This document shows, in pieces, positions 1 through 5,379 of a stretch of 7,761 nt of DNA (position 1 is the stretch's first letter; each line of letters opens with the position of its first letter). Made by a program: the position numbers and the translations under genes. The notes beneath the pieces were generated by a model. That model searched no databases. It was not told where the DNA came from and worked only from the letters and a program-made list of their open reading frames with translations. The stretch is from Verrucomicrobia bacterium UBA6775. GTDB lineage: Bacteria; Verrucomicrobiota; Verrucomicrobiia; Limisphaerales; UBA1096. The stretch lies in contig DKGH01000226.1 of NCBI GenBank assembly GCA_002453165.1, positions 1 through 7,761 of the forward strand, in the 5' to 3' direction.

Positions 1-57
1 CAGCGCCGGGTGAAGATCGACGACCTCCTCAGCCTGCTGCTCAAGGAAATCATGTAA
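1..57 (+). CDS. C-terminal end of an unidentified upstream gene (partial)
   Basis: An open frame enters from the left edge and reads QRRVKIDDLLSLLLKEIM before a TAA stop at 55-57. Its GC-rich codon use matches the downstream DUF1549/DUF1553 gene, and it lies 58 bp before that gene on the same strand, so co-transcription is possible. The 18 visible residues form a basic then leucine-rich, probably helical tail with no recognisable motif. Too little remains to assign a family or function. Confidence 0.5.
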   Translation, partial: QRRVKIDDLLSLLLKEIM

Positions 58-61
58 CACC

Positions 62-192
62 GCCGCGCTTGGCCAAACAGCTTGAACGCTGCGGCGGGGG
101 TCGTACAGTCGGGCCGTGATCTCTATTCGGCAACGACTCATCCCGGGCGCTTGGTTTGTCGCACTGCTGTGTTCAGCCGCGCTTGGCCAAGC
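62..192. repeat. Direct repeat GCCGCGCTTGGCCAA (15 bp, two copies)
   Basis: The 15-mer GCCGCGCTTGGCCAA occurs exactly at 62-76 (intergenic) and at 176-190 (inside the signal-peptide coding region of the next gene). The second copy extends into a perfect 12-bp palindrome, GCTTGGCCAAGC, at 181-192. The same core palindrome recurs at 1545-1556 and twice at 2359-2380, so this pair belongs to a dispersed motif. Its function is unknown. Confidence 0.5.
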
Positions 193-2551
193 GGCGGACG
201 CCGGGGATCACTGGGCGTTCCAACCGGTCAAGCGCCCCGAAGCGCCTGGGCCGGGCCTGCCGATCGATGCGTTTATCCAAGCCAAGCTGCACGCCAATGG
301 GTTGACCCACTCCGCGCCTGCAGCCCGGCGCACACTCATTCGCCGGCTGCATCTCGTGATGCACGGGCTGCCGCCGACTCCGGAGGCGGTCGCCGCATTC
401 GTTGCTGATCCCGATCCCGAGGCATTTTCCAAACTGGTTGAAAAGGTACTGGCCAGCGAACGATACGGCGAACGCTGGGCCAGTCATTGGCTCGACCTGG
501 TTCGGTTCGGCGAAACGACCGGGTTCGAAACCAACCGCGAACGGCCCAACGCGTGGCACTATCGCGACTGGGTGATCGATGCGTTGAACAGCGACAAGCC
601 GTACCACCAGTTTGTGCGCGAGCAACTTGCGGGCGATGCATTGGATGCGGGGATCGGCACCGGCTTCCTCGTCGCCGGCCCGAACGATATCGTCAAGGGG
701 CAGGATCCCAAGCTCGGCAAGATGCAACGGATGAACGAGTTGGACGACATGATCAACACGACCGGCACGACGTTCCTAGGGCTGACAACCGGCTGTGCCC
801 GTTGCCACGACCACAAGTTCGACCCGATTTCACAACGGGACTATTACGCCATGCAGGCGGTGTTCGCCGGAGTCTCGCATGGTGACCGAAATCTGCCGCC
901 AAGCGCGGAGACCAAGCGCGAGATCACCTCAGCCAAGGACAAGATTTCCCGGTTGAAAATTGGCTTGTCTGAGTTTCTGCCCAAGCAGGAAAAGGCGACG
1001 CGGGAGCCGGTAAATATCCGTCACAACATGGAACGATTCGAACCGGTTGAGGCCAGATTCGTGAGATTCACAATCGAGCAGTCCAGCTCCGCTGAACCCT
1101 GCATTGATGAACTGGAAATCTTTTCCGGCGACGAAAACGTGGCACTCGCAAGTACCGGCGCGTTGGCCAGTTCGAGCGGTGATTACATCCACCCGTTGCA
1201 CAAACTCGCCCATATCAACGACGGTCGATACGGCAACGCCGGGAGTTGGATTGCGGCTGGGACTTCCGGTTGGGTGCAGATTGAATTTCCAGAGCTGAAA
1301 CGAATTGACCGCATCGAGTGGGCCCGGGACCGTGAGGGTCAATTCTCCGATCGTCTTGCGGTTCGATATCGGATCGAGGCCGCCCAAAAGCCGGGCGGCT
1401 GGGTCGAGGTGGCCAGTTCAAAGGATCGGCGTCCGTTCAAGGGCGTAAAGCCGGCGCCGCCGGAGTATGATTTCGACAAGCGCCCCCCCGCCGAGGCCAA
1501 GCGCGGCCGGGCAATGCTGGCCGGCTTGAAGCAAACCGAGCAACGCTTGGCCAAGCTGCAGGCTCAGGACAAAGTGTACGCCGGAAACTTTTCACAACCC
1601 GGGGCGACGCATCTGTTGTATCGGGGTGACCCGGATGCCTTGCGCGAGGAGGTTGACCCGGGAGCGATAACGACCTTCGCCTCGCTTGGCCTAAAGCGAT
1701 CAGCGCCCGAGCAAAAACGCAGACTGGCGATGGCCGACTGGATTGTCTCCCGGGACAATCCGTTGACGGCACGTGTGATGGTGAACCGCCTTTGGCAGTT
1801 CCATTTTGGGACAGGCATCGTGGACACGCCCAGCGACTTCGGACTAAACGGCGCCAAGCCATCCCACGCGGAATTGCTCGACTGGCTGGCGGTGGAGTTC
1901 ATGGAGAGCGGCTGGTCGATCAAGCACATTCATCGGCTGATTTTGAATTCAAAGACTTGGCAGCAAAGCAGCCGTCCAGTTGCCAAGGCGATGCAGGTGG
2001 ACGCGGCGGGGCGATTGCTTTGGCGACACCCCACGCGGCGGATGGCGGCCGAGGCGATTCGGGACAACATGCTTGCTGTCAGCGGAGTGCTCGACCTCAA
2101 ATCGGGCGGGCCGGGTTTCGATGGATTCGAGGTGCAGATGGAGAACGTGCGCCACTTTTTCCCGAAAAAACAGTACGGCCCAATCGACTGGCGCCGGATG
2201 ATTTACATGACCAAGGTGCGGCAGGAGCGCGAGTCGGTGTTTGGTGTGTTCGACTGCCCGGACGCCAGTCAGGCCGTGGCAAAGCGGAGTCGATCCACCA
2301 CTCCGCTGCAGGCACTTAATCTGTTCAACAGTCGGTTCGTGATGCAACAGGCCGATCTCTTGGCCAAGCGCTTGGCCAAGGAGGCAGGCGCTGATGCAGC
2401 GGTACAGGCCAAGCGCGCTTTTACATTGTGTTTTAATCGCCCCCCTACGGAGGCGGAGATTAATTCGTCTGCCGAATTCATCCAAAACGAAGGTCTCTCG
2501 CAATTCACCCGAGCCATGCTAAACGCAAACGAATTCGTGTTCATCCCGTGA
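116..2551 (+). CDS. Exported DUF1549 (PSCyt2) / discoidin-like / DUF1553 (PSD1) protein
   Basis: This 811-residue secreted protein has the paired PSCyt2 (DUF1549) and PSD1 (DUF1553) architecture found mainly in Planctomycetota and Verrucomicrobiota. Translation starts at GTG 116; an in-frame TGA at 83-85 leaves no better upstream start, and the ribosome binding site is weak. Residues 1-26 form a signal peptide ending near LGQA. DUF1549 spans about residues 31-255 and contains LGLTTGCARCHDHKFDPIS, a CxxCH heme-attachment-like motif at C227, C230 and H231. Residues about 305-440 (VEARFVRFTI ... WVQIEF ... RYRIEA) resemble an F5/8-type C (discoidin) carbohydrate-binding fold. DUF1553 runs from about 528 to the end, with ARVMVNRLWQFHFGTG, the DTPSDFG stretch and the family-typical ending NANEFVFIP. 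The N-terminal PSCyt1 cytochrome domain present in longer relatives is absent. The stop overlaps the next ATG. The family's biochemical role is unsettled; roles in binding or degrading sulfated polysaccharides or in extracytoplasmic electron transfer are inferences. Confidence 0.93.
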   Translation: MISIRQRLIPGAWFVALLCSAALGQAADAGDHWAFQPVKRPEAPGPGLPIDAFIQAKLHANGLTHSAPAARRTLIRRLHLVMHGLPPTPEAVAAFVADPDPEAFSKLVEKVLASERYGERWASHWLDLVRFGETTGFETNRERPNAWHYRDWVIDALNSDKPYHQFVREQLAGDALDAGIGTGFLVAGPNDIVKGQDPKLGKMQRMNELDDMINTTGTTFLGLTTGCARCHDHKFDPISQRDYYAMQAVFAGVSHGDRNLPPSAETKREITSAKDKISRLKIGLSEFLPKQEKATREPVNIRHNMERFEPVEARFVRFTIEQSSSAEPCIDELEIFSGDENVALASTGALASSSGDYIHPLHKLAHINDGRYGNAGSWIAAGTSGWVQIEFPELKRIDRIEWARDREGQFSDRLAVRYRIEAAQKPGGWVEVASSKDRRPFKGVKPAPPEYDFDKRPPAEAKRGRAMLAGLKQTEQRLAKLQAQDKVYAGNFSQPGATHLLYRGDPDALREEVDPGAITTFASLGLKRSAPEQKRRLAMADWIVSRDNPLTARVMVNRLWQFHFGTGIVDTPSDFGLNGAKPSHAELLDWLAVEFMESGWSIKHIHRLILNSKTWQQSSRPVAKAMQVDAAGRLLWRHPTRRMAAEAIRDNMLAVSGVLDLKSGGPGFDGFEVQMENVRHFFPKKQYGPIDWRRMIYMTKVRQERESVFGVFDCPDASQAVAKRSRSTTPLQALNLFNSRFVMQQADLLAKRLAKEAGADAAVQAKRAFTLCFNRPPTEAEINSSAEFIQNEGLSQFTRAMLNANEFVFIP
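1545..1556. repeat. Palindrome GCTTGGCCAAGC
   Basis: This is a perfect 12-bp palindrome inside the DUF1553 gene, in codons for a LAK tripeptide (residues about 478-480). It is identical to the palindrome at 181-192 and shares its 10-bp core with the doubled copy at 2359-2380. It may be simple codon coincidence or a genome-wide short palindromic motif. Confidence 0.45.
2359..2380. repeat. 22-bp perfect palindrome made of two CTTGGCCAAG units
   Basis: Two copies of the 10-bp palindrome CTTGGCCAAG are joined by CG, and the whole 22 bp equals its own reverse complement. It sits in frame in the DUF1553 gene and encodes the repeat LAKRLAK (residues about 749-755). It could fold into a cruciform or hairpin. 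Together with 181-192 and 1545-1556 it gives four exact copies of this 10-mer in about 2.2 kb, all within the GC-rich part of the window. Confidence 0.55.
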
Positions 2552-2555
2552 TGAA
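2551..2555. repeat. Left copy of candidate target-site duplication ATGAA
   Basis: ATGAA sits directly at the outer edge of the left inverted repeat and is repeated at 3015-3019 directly outside the right one. A five-base match flanking terminal repeats is expected after transposition. Both copies are also start-codon contexts, which raises the chance of coincidence. Confidence 0.5.
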
Positions 2556-3018
2556 ATTCTCTCGCAGAGACGCGGAGACGCAGAGAGGTGAGTTGGAAAC
2601 CAATGAGATTTCCGGTGCCGTGGTGGATAGTGCGATGCGGATACATCAGCAACTGGGGCCAGGTTTGTTGGAGTCTGTTTTCCAGCGGATTCTCGCGTAT
2701 GAACTACGAAAGGAGAACTTAGAGGTAGAATCTGTGGTGCCTATTCCGTTTGAGTGGGATGGGCATGTCGTTGATGAGAGTTTTCATGCAGATTTGATCG
2801 TTGAAAACAGGGTTTTAGTTGAGTTGAAATCGGTTGAGTCAGTAAAGCCGGTTCATAAAAAACAAACCCTTACTTATCTCAAGTTAAGTAGGCTTCAGGT
2901 TGCTTTGCTTATCAATTTTGGTACCGCTCTCCTCAAAGATGGAATTCATCGCATCGTCAATAACTTCAAAGAAAAACCCTCCGCGTCTCCGCGTCTCCGC
3001 GTGAGAAATTTCCAATGA
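2551..3018 (+). CDS. GxxExxY-family protein (PD-(D/E)xK nuclease-like)
   Basis: A soluble protein of 155 residues from ATG 2551 (156 if GTG 2548 is used). The family signature appears as GPGLLESVF (G38, E41, F44), with Phe in place of the usual final Tyr. A PD-(D/E)xK-like core follows: FHADLIVENRVLVELKS with D81, E91 and K93, then HKKQTLTYL with Q105, and the family-typical ending VALLINFG, LLKDGIHRIV. This arrangement suggests a nuclease fold, but activity is not proven. The first about 12 residues (KFSRRDAETQR) and last about 12 (SASPRLRVRNF) are translated from the flanking inverted repeats and are probably not part of the fold. A TTG at 2593, after AGAGAGGTGAG, would give a 141-residue protein beginning at the conserved region and may be the true start. 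The stop overlaps the DUF1501 start (ATGA). Base composition is AT-richer than both neighbours, which fits a transferred cassette. Confidence 0.88.
   Translation: MKFSRRDAETQRGELETNEISGAVVDSAMRIHQQLGPGLLESVFQRILAYELRKENLEVESVVPIPFEWDGHVVDESFHADLIVENRVLVELKSVESVKPVHKKQTLTYLKLSRLQVALLINFGTALLKDGIHRIVNNFKEKPSASPRLRVRNFQ
2553..2585. repeat. Left terminal inverted repeat of the GxxExxY cassette
   Basis: GAAATT is followed by CTC and three 8-bp units: TCGCAGAG (2562-2569), ACGCGGAG (2570-2577) and ACGCAGAG (2578-2585). The 27 bases at 2559-2585 match the reverse complement of 2979-3005 at 24 positions, and the outer GAAATT also matches if one T is skipped. It overlaps the start of the GxxExxY reading frame. 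Confidence 0.85.
2979..3012. repeat. Right terminal inverted repeat of the GxxExxY cassette
   Basis: Three perfect tandem copies of CTCCGCGT (2979-2986, 2987-2994, 2995-3002) are followed by GAGAAATTTC. The reverse complement matches the left repeat at 24 of 27 core bases. It encodes the SASPRLRV tail of the GxxExxY protein and lies 2 bp before the ATGAA at the DUF1501 start, so it also forms the immediate 5' leader of that gene. Confidence 0.85.
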
Positions 3019-3019
3019 A
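3015..3019. repeat. Right copy of candidate target-site duplication ATGAA
   Basis: This is the second ATGAA, formed by the start codon and following AA of the DUF1501 gene, two bases outside the right inverted repeat. It pairs with 2551-2555. The duplication would explain why both junctions of the cassette read as stop/start overlaps. Confidence 0.5.
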
Positions 3020-4472
3020 CTCACTTTTAAATCGTCGTCGGTTTTTGGGCAGTACCGGTCAGGGGCTGGGCGGTATAGCACTGTCCAGTCTTTTGGCGCG
3101 CGAGGGATTGTTGGCGAAGGCTGGCCCGGCCCCGCCGGCGATCGATGCGGCCAAGCCGTTCGCGGCCCGGCCACCGCACTTCGCTCCTACAGCGAAGAAT
3201 GTTCTCGTGATTTTCTGCTCGGGCGCGTGCAGTCAACTCGACACGTTCGACTACAAGCCGGAACTGATCAAACGCAATGGCATGCCGATGCCGGGCGCAG
3301 AGGGGCTGAAAACATTTCAAGGGGCACAGGGCAATCTCACTCGGAGCCCATGGGAGTTCAAACCGCGCGGGCAGTCGGGCAAAATGGTTTCCGAGTTGGT
3401 GCCGCAGCTTGGCGAGCTGGCCGACGAGATGTGTTTCATTCACTCGCTCACCGGCAAGACGAACACGCATGGGCCGGGTGAAAACTTCATGTCCACCGGC
3501 TACACGCTCGACGGCTTCCCCAGCATGGGCGCCTGGGTGACGTGGGCGCTTGGCTCAGCCAACGACGAGCTGCCTGCCTACGTGGCCATTCCCGATCCAC
3601 GTGGCACACCGCAAAGCAGCGTCAACAATTGGGGGCCGGGATTCCTGCCGGCAGCATTCCAGGGCACGGATTTCAATACCAATAACCCGCTGCGAAACCT
3701 CGCACGTCCTGCCGGTGTAAGCGCCAGGAGCGACCGGGCCACGCGCAGTTTTCTTCAGCAACTCAACCAGCGGCACCTTGAAAAATTCCCCGGAGACACC
3801 GAGTTGGCTGCACGCATATCCAGCTATGAATTGGCTGCGCGCATGCAGCTTAGCGTGCCGGAAGTCAGCGATCTGTCCACCGAGAAGGCCTCCACACTAA
3901 AGGCGTACGGGGCCGATGATGGTACCAATCCGATCAAGGCCGGTTTCGCGAAAAACTGCATTCTCGCCCGACGACTCCTCGAGAAGGGCGTGCGTTTCGT
4001 GCAGCTTTTCAATGGGGCCTATCAGACTGGTGGCGAAGGGGTTAGTAACTGGGATGGCCACAAGGTTTTGCACGAGCAATATGCCAAGCACGGCCCTGTA
4101 CTAGACCAACCCGCTGCGGCCCTGTTGCGCGACCTGAAACAGCGCGGCCTGCTTGAGGATACGCTGGTTGTCTGGTGCACCGAGTTTGGCCGCATGCCCA
4201 CTTTTCAAAAAGGAGCCAGCGGCCGTGATCACAATCCTGACGGTTTCACCGCTTGGATCGCCGGGGCCGGCGTCAAGCGCGGTTATACTTACGGTGCTAC
4301 CGATTCGTTTGGTTGGAAGGCTGAGCAAAACATCTCCACGGTCTACGATTTACATGCCACGGTCTTGCATTTGCTAGGTCTAAATCATGAGCGGCTAACC
4401 TTTTATCATAACGGTTTCGAAAGGCGCCTTACAGACGTACATGGTCACGTGATTCATCAAGTGTTGAGTTGA
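3015..4472 (+). CDS. DUF1501 family Tat-exported protein
   Basis: A 485-residue protein of the DUF1501 family, distantly related to the alkaline phosphatase/sulfatase fold and usually encoded directly after a DUF1549/DUF1553 gene, as here. The N-terminus MNSLLNRRRFLGSTGQ, followed by GLGGIALSSLLA, is a twin-arginine signal (R7-R9, F10, L11), so the protein is probably exported folded to the periplasm. Landmarks are VLVIFCSGACSQLDTFDYKP (about 63-82), TNTHGPGENFMSTGY (149-163), NWDGHKVLHEQY (345-356), DTLVVWCTEFGRMP (382-395), GRDHNPDGFTAWIAGAGV (403-420) and the closing FYHNGFERRLTDV (463-475). Length and end points match a complete family member. The ATG overlaps the stop of the inserted GxxExxY gene; before that insertion it would have overlapped the DUF1553 stop. 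The last about 70 codons are less GC-rich than the rest. Substrate and catalytic role are unknown. Confidence 0.92.
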   Translation: MNSLLNRRRFLGSTGQGLGGIALSSLLAREGLLAKAGPAPPAIDAAKPFAARPPHFAPTAKNVLVIFCSGACSQLDTFDYKPELIKRNGMPMPGAEGLKTFQGAQGNLTRSPWEFKPRGQSGKMVSELVPQLGELADEMCFIHSLTGKTNTHGPGENFMSTGYTLDGFPSMGAWVTWALGSANDELPAYVAIPDPRGTPQSSVNNWGPGFLPAAFQGTDFNTNNPLRNLARPAGVSARSDRATRSFLQQLNQRHLEKFPGDTELAARISSYELAARMQLSVPEVSDLSTEKASTLKAYGADDGTNPIKAGFAKNCILARRLLEKGVRFVQLFNGAYQTGGEGVSNWDGHKVLHEQYAKHGPVLDQPAAALLRDLKQRGLLEDTLVVWCTEFGRMPTFQKGASGRDHNPDGFTAWIAGAGVKRGYTYGATDSFGWKAEQNISTVYDLHATVLHLLGLNHERLTFYHNGFERRLTDVHGHVIHQVLS

Positions 4473-4624
4473 AGTTGACCAAGCATTTGGGTGTTTGACT
4501 AGCTGCAACTTTTATTGAGGTTTACTCGGACTCATTCGCGGTTCATTCGGGTGATAAAGTAGATGGAAATCTAACCAGAGAAGAAGTGATGCCAGTCAAG
4601 TCTAATAAAAACACATAAAAATAA
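4473..4624. other. Convergent intergenic region, composition boundary
   Basis: These 152 bp separate the + strand DUF1501 gene from the - strand sdhB gene. I see no gene, and no convincing GC-rich hairpin followed by a T run for either convergent transcript. A weak pairing of AAGTTG near 4473 with CAACTT near 4506 has a long loop. An imperfect direct repeat, TCATTCG(C)GGT, occurs twice near 4530-4553. GC falls to about one third at 4561-4620, and the AT-rich sdh operon begins just beyond. Confidence 0.5.
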
Positions 4625-5377
4625 CTAATTTATAGAGTTTTTAAGTATAGCTAAGCCGTATTCTCTATTAAGTTTTGTTATAAAGTTTAGGGAAATTTCT
4701 TTAGGACAAACGGCTTCGCAGGATCCGGTTACAGTACAATTACCGAAACCTTCTTTATCCATTTGATGAACCATTGAAACAGCTCTTTTTTCTCTTTCAG
4801 GCTTACCTTGAGGAACAAGTGAAAGATGCGAAACTTTGGCTGAAACGAAAAGCATTGCACTTGCATTTTTACAAGCGGCAACGCAAGCACCGCATCCTAT
4901 GCATTGAGCTGCATCCATAGCTAAGTCAGAAAGGTTTTTTTGTATTGGAGTAGCATTTGCATCGGGTACACTCCCAGTTCTAACGCTTATGAACCCACCT
5001 GCTCTTTGTATTCTATCAAAAGAAGATCTGTCTACAATTAAATCACGATGAACAGGAAAGGCAGTTGCTCTCCAAGGTTCGATTGTAATCGTATCACCAT
5101 CATTGAATTTTCTCATGTGTAGTTGACATGCCGTTGTTCCTTTTTGACCGCCATGAGGAACACCATTAATAACCATAGAGCAGGTCCCACAAATACCCTC
5201 TCGACAATCCGAATCAAAAGCTATTGGTTCAATATTGGTTTGAATTAAATTTTCATTAACCACATCCAACATTTCCAGGAAAGACATGTCAGGGCTGACA
5301 TTTGGGGCATCATAATCTTCAAAATGACCAGAGTCGTTATTGTTCAACTGTCTCCAAACTTTTAATTTTAAGTTCAT
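4625..5377 (-). CDS. sdhB: Succinate dehydrogenase iron-sulfur subunit
   Basis: This 250-residue subunit carries electrons from SdhA's FAD to the quinone site of complex II on the cytoplasmic face of the membrane. All three clusters have their ligands. The [2Fe-2S] ligands are C58, C63, C66 (DCREGICGTC) and C84 (TTACQLH). The [4Fe-4S] ligands are C159, C162, C165 (CIGCGACVAACK) and C224 (VCPKEI). The [3Fe-4S] ligands are C169, C214 and C220. The spacing and the N-terminus MNLKLKVWRQ fit the non-proteobacterial (B-type) SdhB, and the length is normal. The ATG is 2 bp after the sdhA stop, so the two genes are certainly co-transcribed and probably translationally coupled; the Shine-Dalgarno signal is weak (AGAAG about 14 bp upstream). 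Fumarate reductase activity is possible from homology, but succinate oxidation is the usual role. Confidence 0.97.
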   Translation of the reverse strand: MNLKLKVWRQLNNNDSGHFEDYDAPNVSPDMSFLEMLDVVNENLIQTNIEPIAFDSDCREGICGTCSMVINGVPHGGQKGTTACQLHMRKFNDGDTITIEPWRATAFPVHRDLIVDRSSFDRIQRAGGFISVRTGSVPDANATPIQKNLSDLAMDAAQCIGCGACVAACKNASAMLFVSAKVSHLSLVPQGKPEREKRAVSMVHQMDKEGFGNCTVTGSCEAVCPKEISLNFITKLNREYGLAILKNSIN

Positions 5378-5379
5378 AT

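Larger units (their letters stand above)
2551..3019 (+). mobile_element. Putative GxxExxY mobile cassette with inverted repeats and 5-bp direct repeat
   Basis: An AT-richer block of about 460 bp interrupts the DUF1553-DUF1501 gene pair. Single 60-bp lines inside it count about 38-45% GC, against about 68-80% in sampled lines of the flanking genes. It is bounded by inverted repeats (2553-2585 and 2979-3012) and by ATGAA at 2551-2555 and 3015-3019, which looks like a target-site duplication. Removing 2551-3014 restores CCCGTGATGAACTC, in which the DUF1553 stop TGA overlaps the DUF1501 start ATG, a usual tight operon junction. Its only gene encodes a GxxExxY/PD-(D/E)xK-like protein and there is no transposase, so movement would need this protein or an enzyme supplied elsewhere. 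The repeat structure is observed; mobility is inferred. Confidence 0.7.

Noticed and set aside
173..727. Long antisense open frame (184 aa) and other overlapping frames within the DUF1549/DUF1553 gene
   Set aside because: High GC makes stop-free shadow frames common. These translations show no family motifs and lie fully inside a well-supported gene.
2979..3002. Three perfect 8-bp tandem units as a CRISPR or minisatellite
   Set aside because: The units are contiguous with no spacers and match an inverted copy at the other end of the cassette, so they are better read as a terminal inverted repeat.
4473..4624. Bidirectional rho-independent terminator between DUF1501 and sdhB
   Set aside because: I could not find a stable stem followed by a T run on either strand; the AAGTTG/CAACTT pairing is short with a loop of over 25 bases.
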